Source: JBAUHN01 sp049680295
GTDB taxonomy: Bacteria; Pseudomonadota; Alphaproteobacteria; Rhodobacterales; Rhodobacteraceae
Direction of reading: 5' to 3'
NCBI GenBank assembly: GCA_049680295.1
Contig: JBAUHN010000179.1
Location: 1 to 24,978, forward strand
DNA length: 24,978 bases
Part shown: piece by piece, positions 1-6,759 of the stretch
How the letters are laid out: each line of letters begins with the position of its first letter
Position numbering within the stretch: position 1 is the stretch's first letter
Notes under the pieces: model-generated
The model's input: the letters and a program-made list of their open reading frames with translations, nothing else
The model's database searches: none
What the model was told of the DNA's origin: nothing
Program-made: the position numbers and the translations under genes

Positions 1-52
1 TTTTAGTATGGTATTAGTAGGGCGTATGTTCTAACACCCTCGGAGTTTTTAG

Positions 53-127
53 GCTGTGGTAGCTCAGTGGTAGAGCGCGTCATTGGTAATGACGAGGTCG
101 GGAGTTCAATCCTCCCTCACAGCACCA
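53..127 (+). tRNA. tRNA-Thr, anticodon GGT, CCA encoded
   Basis: The cloverleaf can be folded by eye. The acceptor arm GCTGTGG pairs with TCACAGC, with one G-T pair. The D arm is GCTC/GAGC. The anticodon stem CGTCA/TGACG encloses the loop TTGGTAA, which puts GGT in the anticodon position. The T arm is GGGAG-TTCAATC-CTCCC. The discriminator base is A124 and the CCA tail is genomically encoded at 125-127. The tRNA reads threonine ACC and ACT codons. No protein gene follows closely, so it is probably transcribed alone or as the end of a unit that starts before the window. Confidence 0.96.
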
Positions 128-564
128 CCGAACTTTAGCCAAGCGAAAGGTTAACCGGACTTTCAGGATTACGCAGGGTGGCAGTCACGCCGTTGCTGCG
201 ATGAGAGATTGGGCTAGACCTTGGACGTTTCGGAGTAGGGACCCCAGAAGGGCTGCAGGCGCGCCCGCATGTACCAGGTGAGACGCGTCAGGAATTTGTG
301 TAATGCTTTGCCTTCACGAGATCATGTCACTCGTGCCGATGCTCGGCCGGAATGAAAGTATCTTTCATACCCCATGTCAGGTGAACGTCGAAATCTGTGG
401 CCGAATAGAGTTCTTGTGCATCCGTGATATGCGTAAGATCGGCCTGAATGAAGAGGCGCTGGCAGACTATGCAGGTTGGTTGAAGGCGTCTTTGAACATC
501 AAAGCACTTTGGAAAAGCAGATCACTGGATGTTGTTCATTGCAGATTTCCACGGCGCAAATTCA
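128..564. other. Gene-poor stretch downstream of tRNA-Thr
   Basis: About 430 bp separate the tRNA from the convergent operon. The second half is visibly more AT-rich than the neighbouring genes. I see no strong hairpin terminator, no integrase fragment, and no second copy of the tRNA 3' end that would mark an attachment site. The only open frame of note is a weak candidate at 303-590, listed separately. Confidence 0.5.
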
Positions 565-590
565 TTAGCCGTCTTTCGTTTTCTTCTTAA
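303..590 (+). CDS. Doubtful 95-aa hypothetical protein
   Basis: I do not recognise this reading frame. It is preceded by AGGAA eight bases before the ATG, which is an acceptable ribosome-binding site. Its middle part looks protein-like, mixed charged and hydrophobic with a stretch LNEEALADYAGWLKAS that could form an amphipathic helix. Against it, the frame overlaps the 3' end of the convergent small membrane protein gene by 26 bases, has no family features, and ends in an Arg/Ser-rich tail. It could be a remnant, a lineage-specific small gene, or chance. Confidence 0.25.
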   Translation: MLCLHEIMSLVPMLGRNESIFHTPCQVNVEICGRIEFLCIRDMRKIGLNEEALADYAGWLKASLNIKALWKSRSLDVVHCRFPRRKFISRLSFSS

Positions 591-765
591 TCCATCCCAG
601 CGCCCATTCCACGGCACTTAGGCCCAGCAGGCCAAGGATCGCAAAGATGACATAGCGGAAGTCCCAAAACTGGGTGCCGCGCAAGAGGGAAAGCTGGCCA
701 TAGCCAAACCAAAGCGCCCATGTGGCCAACCCAGCCAGTATTATCGTCAGACCGCGCAACATCAT
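565..765 (-). CDS. Small two-helix membrane protein, last gene of redox cluster
   Basis: This 66-residue protein has two predicted membrane helices, at about residues 4-27 and 38-58. They are joined by a short loop, and the C-terminus is lysine-rich (WIKKKTKDG), suggesting the tail faces the cytoplasm. Its ATG overlaps the stop of the preceding gene in an ATGA arrangement, so it is translationally coupled and belongs to the same operon as the Rieske/ferric-reductase-like protein. No family is recognised. The context suggests an accessory subunit or assembly factor of a membrane redox unit, which is inference. Confidence 0.75.
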   Translation of the reverse strand: MMLRGLTIILAGLATWALWFGYGQLSLLRGTQFWDFRYVIFAILGLLGLSAVEWALGWIKKKTKDG

Positions 766-1517
766 GGCGCGTGCCGGATCGTTTTGGGGTCAATGTTAAA
801 GACCAATAAATCCCCATGCCTTTCAACGACGCCTTCGATTTCAACGTAAGTGGCTGTGAAATTCAGGATGTCTTGTGTCACTGGCCCCCCCTTTGCATTG
901 GCCATTAGCAAAAACTGGCTGCCCTCGACAGCGCCGGATGATACAAAGACCGGCGGGACATCGCCCAGCAGACACAGGTTTGCGCAGGCTTTATGCGCCA
1001 AACCTCTGCCGGGTCGCATAGCGCCGTTCAGGCACTTCCCGTCGCAAATCTCGCCCGTCAGTTTCCAGCGCCCCAATTGCGTTGTCCTAACGGCAAAACC
1101 ATCCGTTTCACTGTCATCGGCGCGCAGCCCGTTTTGGCCATTGCGCAGCTGCAACCCATTCAAATCGCCGCGCTGCAATGTGGTGCCGGCAATCCTGACG
1201 GTGCGGCCATCCAGATCCTTGGCGCGCTTGATGACGCCGCGTTTGCCGCCGCCGGTTAGCAAAATGGTTTCGCCACGCGCGTAACGGTTACTCTCGATCA
1301 CATGCAAGACCGGGTAGGGATCGGCGCGCAGGATGCCGATTGCAGTCGCGGGCCCCATAAATGCGCCGCCCTGAGTATCCGTTTGAGTTGACGAAATAAC
1401 GTAGGAAACGGTGGCGAAGAAAACGAGGATGAAGACCGAGCATGCGATCAGAAAGGGCCTCAGGCCTTTTGGAATTTTGCCCCAACCGACAAAGAATGGA
1501 TCTGCAGGTTTAGCCAT
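762..1517 (-). CDS. Membrane-anchored protein with paired CxxxC motifs, function unknown
   Basis: A 251-aa protein with one hydrophobic segment near the N-terminus (about residues 20-42). The rest is a soluble, probably extracytoplasmic, beta-rich domain. The striking feature is a cysteine/glycine-rich stretch with C158, C162, C178 and C182 as two CxxxC pairs. His175 and an MRPG turn lie between them, and a DVPPVFV segment follows. This looks like a metal- or cofactor-binding or disulfide motif, but I cannot name the family. The start chosen is the ATG at 1517, which overlaps the end of the Rieske gene. A TTG ten codons upstream would give 261 aa. It overlaps the next gene by ATGA. Its position between a haem/Rieske protein and a small membrane protein suggests a redox or assembly role, which is inference. 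Confidence 0.8.
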   Translation of the reverse strand: MAKPADPFFVGWGKIPKGLRPFLIACSVFILVFFATVSYVISSTQTDTQGGAFMGPATAIGILRADPYPVLHVIESNRYARGETILLTGGGKRGVIKRAKDLDGRTVRIAGTTLQRGDLNGLQLRNGQNGLRADDSETDGFAVRTTQLGRWKLTGEICDGKCLNGAMRPGRGLAHKACANLCLLGDVPPVFVSSGAVEGSQFLLMANAKGGPVTQDILNFTATYVEIEGVVERHGDLLVFNIDPKTIRHAP

Positions 1518-2556
1518 GATCAGTGTCTCGGAAAATGATGGGTTCAACGTCGGTTCCGGGTTGGTTGGCCTGACGGTCGATATATAGGATGCCGCCCTCC
1601 AGCTTCATGTTGTAGGTCGGGATCATTTCGGTGAAAGGTGCGGGCGACCGGCCATTGCGGGCCTTGTAGCTAAAGCCATGCCAGGGGCATGTGACGCAGC
1701 CGAATACAATCTTTCCTTCGCCCAAAGGGCCGCCCTGATGGGCACAGGTGTTTGAGACTGCGGAATAGGAATTCCCGGTTCTAAAGATCGCCACACGTTC
1801 GTTGGCGGATAGGGTGATAATAGCGGCGCGTTTGTCCTGGATGTCGGTGGGTTTGCAGGCTTTGACCCAGTCAGTAACCGTTGGTTTGACCTGTCTTTCC
1901 TTTTGCCAGGCCAGAAAATGCAGGCCCGCGACCAATAACGCCGAACCTGAAAAGAGAATGCCAAAGGCGGGATTTTTTGCATCCTGAAAATAGCCAAGGG
2001 CAATATGAGCCACCACAAAGACATAGGCCGGGTAGATCAGCAGGTGCAGCGCTTTCCAGATCGGGGCGGACAGAAAGGCCAGCCAGAAATCATGGCTGGT
2101 GGCGGCGAGAATCGCCAAAATCAGCAGGGCGGCAATGCCCAGTGCTTCGATTGGAAAGCCCAGTATTTGAGCAAAGCTGACGTTGGACGTCAGCAAGGCT
2201 TCAAGCTGCGGCTGCGGTGAAAAGCTAAAGTACCAGCCCAGCACGTAGACCGCATGGGTAAATGCCACCGCAGTTGTCAGAACGCCGAAATGCCTGCGAT
2301 TGTAGAGGACCGGCAAGAACCGCGTGTCGAGCCGGGCCAGCGGGCCGATGCATAAAATGGCGGTGAGCATGAAAAACGCACAGGTGCCAAAGGCCCGCAT
2401 TCTAAGGATTGCGTAGTCGAATGGTCGCGTCAGTTCTGCCGCAGGTGTGCCCAAACGAATAAAGGTCAGGATGTAGACAACGACCAAAGCGACCAGCACT
2501 GCATCATATTTCCACTTGTTCAGGTTCCACTGAACGGGGACGTATTTAACGCTCAT
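1510..2556 (-). CDS. Ferric-reductase-like transmembrane protein fused to a Rieske [2Fe-2S] domain
   Basis: A 348-aa two-domain protein. Residues about 15-215 form a bundle of around six membrane helices of the ferric-reductase-like/YedZ-MsrQ type, with candidate haem ligands His101, His171 and His184. Residues about 230-335 are a Rieske domain. It has C271-x-H273 and C290-x2-H293 with 16 residues between the pairs, matching the usual cluster-binding pattern. It probably moves electrons between membrane haem and a [2Fe-2S] cluster; donor and acceptor are unknown. The open frame extends about 108 codons further upstream, but that part lies out of frame over the preceding gene and is Arg/Pro-rich. 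The ATG at 2556 makes a TCAT/ATGA overlap with the upstream stop and begins a sensible N-terminus (MSVKYVPVQW). Confidence 0.9.
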   Translation of the reverse strand: MSVKYVPVQWNLNKWKYDAVLVALVVVYILTFIRLGTPAAELTRPFDYAILRMRAFGTCAFFMLTAILCIGPLARLDTRFLPVLYNRRHFGVLTTAVAFTHAVYVLGWYFSFSPQPQLEALLTSNVSFAQILGFPIEALGIAALLILAILAATSHDFWLAFLSAPIWKALHLLIYPAYVFVVAHIALGYFQDAKNPAFGILFSGSALLVAGLHFLAWQKERQVKPTVTDWVKACKPTDIQDKRAAIITLSANERVAIFRTGNSYSAVSNTCAHQGGPLGEGKIVFGCVTCPWHGFSYKARNGRSPAPFTEMIPTYNMKLEGGILYIDRQANQPGTDVEPIIFRDTDHG

Positions 2557-2903
2557 TTCGCGGCCTCCAGCAATATGGGCGGTGCCAATGTGCTGGGGTC
2601 CTGGCGGGCAAATATTGCGACTGCGATGATCAGGGGGATGGCGCAGACAAAGCCCAAAGCGGCCCGGCTTTGGGCTTTGCGGGGCATGCGGTGGCGGTCT
2701 AGACGTTCCTCGCCTTTGCGCAACACCCAAACGCGCCATATCACCAGTGGCCAGATCAGCAAAACGCCGGGGATCAACAAGGGGCGAAATATCCACGCGC
2801 CTTGGGCGTTTTCGTCCAGACGACCCAGCCCGAATATCAAAAAAACGGTCGCGACAACGCCGCCCGCATAAAGATACCAAGTGCCAATCAACAATAGCGT
2901 CAC
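2553..2903 (-). CDS. Small membrane protein upstream of the Rieske/ferric-reductase-like gene
   Basis: A 116-aa protein with three hydrophobic segments: about residues 3-27, 39-62 and 82-101. A basic, Arg/Lys-rich loop lies between the second and third (RKGEERLDRHRMPRKAQSR), suggesting that loop is cytoplasmic. The start is a GTG at 2903, preceded by AAAGGAAA about ten bases upstream. Its stop overlaps the ATG of the next gene by four bases, so the two products are probably made in step and may form a complex. It follows the SDR gene by 39 bases. The family is not recognised. Confidence 0.78.
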   Translation of the reverse strand: MTLLLIGTWYLYAGGVVATVFLIFGLGRLDENAQGAWIFRPLLIPGVLLIWPLVIWRVWVLRKGEERLDRHRMPRKAQSRAALGFVCAIPLIIAVAIFARQDPSTLAPPILLEAAK

Positions 2904-2942
2904 TGTGCCGGGGTTTCCTTTTGTTGTGTCGCAGCTGCGTGC

Positions 2943-3725
2943 CTACAGGTGTTGCCCGCCATCAATGCACAATAACTGGCCAGTGAAGGCGCGCGCGTCC
3001 AACAGAAAGTTCATGGCTTGCACGATGTCTTGCGCATTAGCGCCGCGTTGCAACGGTGATCCGCGGCGGTGTTCGGCAAATTGCGCGTCAGATTGTTCTG
3101 CGCCTTGCAGGGTTGAGCCCGGACCAATGCCATTGACGCGTATATCGGGGCCCAAAGCGCGCGCGCTGGTTTGGGTAAAGGCCCACAGACCCATTTTTCC
3201 GATCGTATAGGTCATATATTCCGACGTCAGCTTTTTGACACGTTGGTCGACCATGTTGATCACGCACGCCCGCGCCAACATTTCGCCATCGCTTTGACGC
3301 GTTGCGGCGGGGGCTTGTCGGGCAAAGTCTTGGGTTAAAACAAACGGTGCGCGCAGATTGGAATCGATGTTCATGTCCCAGCTGTCTTGGGTCGCGGATT
3401 TGATCGAATCGTATTTGAAGATTGAGGCGCAGTTGATCAGGATATCCAGATCCTTGCCTAATCCGTCACGGGCACGTTGAACCAAAGCGCCGGTTTGATC
3501 CGGGTCCAGCAGGTCCGCATGCAAGGTGACGCATTTGACGCCAAACGCGCGGATGTCATGGGCGGTCTGTTCTGCAGCCTGTGCGTTGCTGTTATAGTGC
3601 AGTGCTATGTCGACGCCGCGGCGTGCCAGGCCAAGTGACATTTCGCGGCCCAACCTTTGTGCGGCCCCGGTCACCAAAGCGGCGGAATATGTGGTGTGGT
3701 GGTCTGACCCCGGCATGGTATTCAT
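2943..3725 (-). CDS. SDR-family oxidoreductase of pteridine-reductase type
   Basis: A 260-aa NAD(P)-dependent short-chain dehydrogenase. The cofactor-binding motif is TGAAQRLG at residues 19-26 and the NNAG-equivalent is NCAS at 98-101. The catalytic Tyr173 and Lys177 form YTIGK. The usual catalytic serine is replaced by Asp160 in NMVDQR. In this superfamily that Asp/Tyr/Lys arrangement is characteristic of pteridine reductase PTR1 and FolM (dihydromonapterin/dihydrofolate reductase). A pterin substrate is therefore more likely than a simple alcohol, although this is family inference. GGAAAG lies about seven bases before the ATG. It is the first gene of a minus-strand unit leading into the membrane redox cluster, with a 39-base gap to the next gene. 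Confidence 0.88.
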   Translation of the reverse strand: MNTMPGSDHHTTYSAALVTGAAQRLGREMSLGLARRGVDIALHYNSNAQAAEQTAHDIRAFGVKCVTLHADLLDPDQTGALVQRARDGLGKDLDILINCASIFKYDSIKSATQDSWDMNIDSNLRAPFVLTQDFARQAPAATRQSDGEMLARACVINMVDQRVKKLTSEYMTYTIGKMGLWAFTQTSARALGPDIRVNGIGPGSTLQGAEQSDAQFAEHRRGSPLQRGANAQDIVQAMNFLLDARAFTGQLLCIDGGQHL

Positions 3726-3866
3726 TTACGGTTCTTTCCACATTTGCACTGATCCTGACCATAGAGCGCCTGCCGCAGGCTTGCAAAAGCCATGGCATCA
3801 CATGCAGGTGATTGCGGATCATGTTTGGGTAGACCCCATTTCAGATGTGGGTGGGCTGACGCCTCG
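3726..3866. promoter_or_regulatory. Intergenic region carrying the likely SDR/redox-cluster promoter
   Basis: This 141-bp gap separates the end of the amine-oxidase operon from the SDR gene, both on the minus strand. It holds two short dyads: GCCTG-CCG-CAGGC at 3768-3780 and ATCAC-ATGCAG-GTGAT at 3797-3812. The second lies about 75 bases upstream of the SDR start, a plausible operator position. I could not pick out a convincing -35/-10 pair. Confidence 0.35.
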
Positions 3867-5207
3867 CTAAAGCTCGGCGCCGGCTTTCAATTCCTGCCAT
3901 CTGATCAATGCGTTTGCGCCCAAACTGGCAATCGGATGGGGCGGTAGTTTTGTGGGTTTCTCAGCGGCAATCGCGCGATCCAGCTGCACCGACCGGGTGC
4001 CTGTTGCCAGCTCGGCGGCCAGCATCCCCGACAAGGTGCCGCGCGCCGTCCCTAGACCGTTTTGGCAGCAGGCGGTGAAAAGCCCGGTTTCGACCTCTTC
4101 AACAACGCTGACGTTATTGCGGCTTAGGCACAGCCGACCGCCCCAGCGGTATTGCATCTCAACCCCGGCCAACATCGGGAAACGGGCGCGGTAGGATTTG
4201 TCGTGGGTTTTGGCGACGTGGTTCAGACGGGCCTGAGAAACCTCCATGGAGGCATCGAATGTAAATCGGTTGCGCACCACAATCCGGTCGCCACCGGTGC
4301 CGCTGATCCGGCGCACGGTTGTCCCAACCGGGTCGGCCGGTGTCAGTCCCCATATTTTTGCGCCGCCCAGCCTTGTCACTTCGTCCGGGGTCAGGGCGCG
4401 GGTCATCGAGGCATAGGTAAAGATGTGCATCAGCCGCTGCTTTTGAAAACCAAAGCTGTTGAGATGGCCGTTCACCGCCAGAATGACCCGAGGTGCCGTG
4501 ATCTGCCCGGTGGGCGTGGTCACCAGCCAGTCGCCTTTCCGTTCAAGGGCTGTGACGGGGCTGTCTTCGAATATCTGGATGCGGTTTGACGCCAGCCCGC
4601 GCGCAACACCGCGCACAAATGCTGCCGGTTGGATTATGGCTGCACCGGGCGTAAATAACCCGCTGCGGTAATAGTCGGTGCCGGTCAACTGCGCCATGTC
4701 ATCCGCGTCTAGCCGTTGGCACGGCTCGCCCATGGTCGACAGATGTGCGGCATATTCGCGGTTGTGACGGTCACCCTTTTCGCTGGCCGCGCCGTTGATT
4801 TTTCCGCTGCGGGTAAAGGCTTCGTCGCTCAGGCCAAAATCCTGCGCCATCCGGGCGGCAAAGTCGATGGCATGGCGGTTGTCCTGGGTCAGTGCCACAT
4901 CCTTGTCCAAAGCCCCGCCATAATCAGAGGAGGACAGATCATGCGGAAGATCAATCATAAACCCGGAATTGCGCCCGGCGGGGCCTTCGCCAACACGGCG
5001 CGCGTCAAGGATAACAATATGGTCGTCCGGGCAAATCTGTGACAGGCGTCGCGCGGCGGCCAATCCGGCGAACCCTGCACCTATCACCACCCAGTCTGCG
5101 GTCTGATTGCCGTTCAGTTGTAAAACAGGACCTGGGTCCGGCAACAGGCAGTTCCAGGCAGCGGGGCCAGGGTCGCGGGGCAGTTTTTTGACCTCTATAC
5201 GCGCCAC
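3867..5207 (-). CDS. FAD-dependent amine oxidoreductase, DAO family, PuuB-like
   Basis: A 446-aa flavoenzyme of the D-amino-acid-oxidase/glycine-oxidase fold. Residues 43-48 (GAGFAG) are the FAD-binding glycine motif and Asp68 ends the second beta strand. GRNSGF at 78-83 resembles the conserved segment of gamma-glutamylputrescine oxidase PuuB and related amine oxidases. Such enzymes oxidise a secondary or primary amine C-N bond, releasing an aldehyde or imine. The start is a GTG one base after the stop of the MttB-family gene. It is the last gene of the GntR operon, and a PuuC-like aldehyde dehydrogenase sits two genes upstream, consistent with oxidation of an amine to an aldehyde and then an acid. 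The true substrate is unknown. Confidence 0.87.
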   Translation of the reverse strand: MARIEVKKLPRDPGPAAWNCLLPDPGPVLQLNGNQTADWVVIGAGFAGLAAARRLSQICPDDHIVILDARRVGEGPAGRNSGFMIDLPHDLSSSDYGGALDKDVALTQDNRHAIDFAARMAQDFGLSDEAFTRSGKINGAASEKGDRHNREYAAHLSTMGEPCQRLDADDMAQLTGTDYYRSGLFTPGAAIIQPAAFVRGVARGLASNRIQIFEDSPVTALERKGDWLVTTPTGQITAPRVILAVNGHLNSFGFQKQRLMHIFTYASMTRALTPDEVTRLGGAKIWGLTPADPVGTTVRRISGTGGDRIVVRNRFTFDASMEVSQARLNHVAKTHDKSYRARFPMLAGVEMQYRWGGRLCLSRNNVSVVEEVETGLFTACCQNGLGTARGTLSGMLAAELATGTRSVQLDRAIAAEKPTKLPPHPIASLGANALIRWQELKAGAEL

Positions 5208-5208
5208 C

Positions 5209-6759
5209 CTAGTGATCCTGATTTAGCGCATCAGCCGCCGGGATTTCGCGTTCACGACGGGCGATATAATCGCGCAGTTCATCGTCCACGCTGGGATCAA
5301 GCCTGGGTTCTTCGTATTCGTTCAGCAGGTCTTTTGCGCGCTGCAGGGCGCGTTCGTTAATCTCAACCGCACCATCTGCCTGCCATTGTTCGATCGAGTT
5401 GTTGTCGAACATTTCAGGCATGAAAAACGCCCGTTGAAAGTTCTCCAGCGTATGCGGGTGGCCCAGATAGTGACCGCCTGGGCCGACATCGCGCACGGCT
5501 TGCATGGCTTCGTCAAAGTCGTCCCAATTGATGCCCTGCACCATGCGGTAGCCCATGGCACATTGTTCGGCGTCGACAATGAATTTGGCCATGGAACAAT
5601 GCATGCCCGCCTCGTTCCAGCCCGCCGAATGCCAGATGTAGTTGGCACCGGACATCAACACCGACATCATCGTCGTGGCGCTTTCATATCCGGCCTGCGC
5701 GTCAAAGGTCTTGGCGCCGCCCAATGTGTTCGACGTGCGCCATGGCACATCATAAAATCGCGCCATCTGGCCGATCATCATATTCATCAGGCTAATCTCG
5801 GGGGTGCCTGCCATGGGCGCGCCGGATTTCATCGACACGGTTGACAGATAGTGTCCGTAGATCGCTGGCGTGCCTTTGTTGATGACTTGTGTATAGGCCA
5901 GCGCGCTGAGTGCTTCGGCGTTTAGTTGCGCCACGGCGGGGGCCACACCTGCGGGGGTATTGGCACCCCCAAGCACGAAGGGCGAACACAGCACTGGTTG
6001 GTTGTATCTGGCAAACGCCCGCATCGCCCCCAGCATGGTTTCATCCCAGACCAGAGGCGAGTTGCCGTTGCAGTTTCCCGTCACAACCGGGTGGTCGCGC
6101 ATGTAGTCACGCCCGAACAGGATCGCACACATTTCCATCACGTCTTCGGCGTTTTTGGGGCTGGTGGTCATGCCCATAAACGTCTTGTCGGAATGTTTCA
6201 TCGAGGAATAGGTGATTGCCAGATGGCGATGGCTGATCGGATGGTCGTAGGGTTCGACAATATGATGGGCGGAGGAATGGATCGCGGGCAGCATATGGCT
6301 GAGTTTGTGAAAATCAGCCAGGTCTTTCAGCGTTGGGTTGCGCCGCACATCATCCAGATCGCGCAGATAGGGCGCCCCTGTCATCGGCACAAAGATCGAA
6401 TGATCGTTGCCAAAAGGCAGGTTATTGTCGGGGTTGCGTGCGTGATAGGTAAAGGACGCCGGGATTGATTTGATCAGTTCGCGGATCAGCCCACGGTCAA
6501 GGTGCACGGTTTCGCCGCGCACATCGGCGCCAGCACGCTTCCAATCGGTAAGGGCGATGTTATCGCGAAACACCACGCCAACGTCTTCGAGAATGTCCAT
6601 CGAGGCGGCGTCGATCCGGGCAATCTGATCGGCATTCATCGGTTCCGTCAGCGGGATGCCGCGTTTCAGGGCGGGCAACATTTTGGTGTCGCGGGTTTGG
6701 CGGAACGCCTTGCGCGCCCCGCGCCCGCGCCGGACAGTGCCTACGGCATCGACGCTCAT
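5209..6759 (-). CDS. Trimethylamine methyltransferase (MttB) family protein, non-pyrrolysine
   Basis: A 516-aa full-length member of the MttB/COG5598 superfamily. Recognisable stretches are GTPEISLMNMMIGQMARFYD (319-337), DAQAGYESA (353-361), GANYIWHSAGWNEAG (371-385) and GPGGHYLGHPHT (426-437). True trimethylamine methyltransferases read through an in-frame amber codon as pyrrolysine; this gene has no internal stop. It therefore belongs to the non-pyrrolysine group, whose characterised members (MtgB and relatives) demethylate quaternary amines such as glycine betaine onto a corrinoid protein. The N-terminal 25 residues are Arg-rich. It overlaps the aldehyde dehydrogenase stop by four bases. 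No corrinoid-binding protein, corrinoid reactivator or MtbA-type transferase is encoded in the window. The methyl acceptor and the amine are unknown. Confidence 0.9.
   Translation of the reverse strand: MSVDAVGTVRRGRGARKAFRQTRDTKMLPALKRGIPLTEPMNADQIARIDAASMDILEDVGVVFRDNIALTDWKRAGADVRGETVHLDRGLIRELIKSIPASFTYHARNPDNNLPFGNDHSIFVPMTGAPYLRDLDDVRRNPTLKDLADFHKLSHMLPAIHSSAHHIVEPYDHPISHRHLAITYSSMKHSDKTFMGMTTSPKNAEDVMEMCAILFGRDYMRDHPVVTGNCNGNSPLVWDETMLGAMRAFARYNQPVLCSPFVLGGANTPAGVAPAVAQLNAEALSALAYTQVINKGTPAIYGHYLSTVSMKSGAPMAGTPEISLMNMMIGQMARFYDVPWRTSNTLGGAKTFDAQAGYESATTMMSVLMSGANYIWHSAGWNEAGMHCSMAKFIVDAEQCAMGYRMVQGINWDDFDEAMQAVRDVGPGGHYLGHPHTLENFQRAFFMPEMFDNNSIEQWQADGAVEINERALQRAKDLLNEYEEPRLDPSVDDELRDYIARREREIPAADALNQDH

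Noticed and set aside
2557..2880. N-terminal extension of the Rieske/ferric-reductase frame to 456 aa
   Set aside because: It is out-of-frame sequence of the upstream small membrane protein gene, rich in Arg and Pro. The ATGA overlap at 2553-2556 gives a better start.
5209..6759. Pyrrolysine-encoding amber codon in the MttB homologue
   Set aside because: The frame is continuous over the full family length with a single terminal TAG, so no amber read-through is needed.
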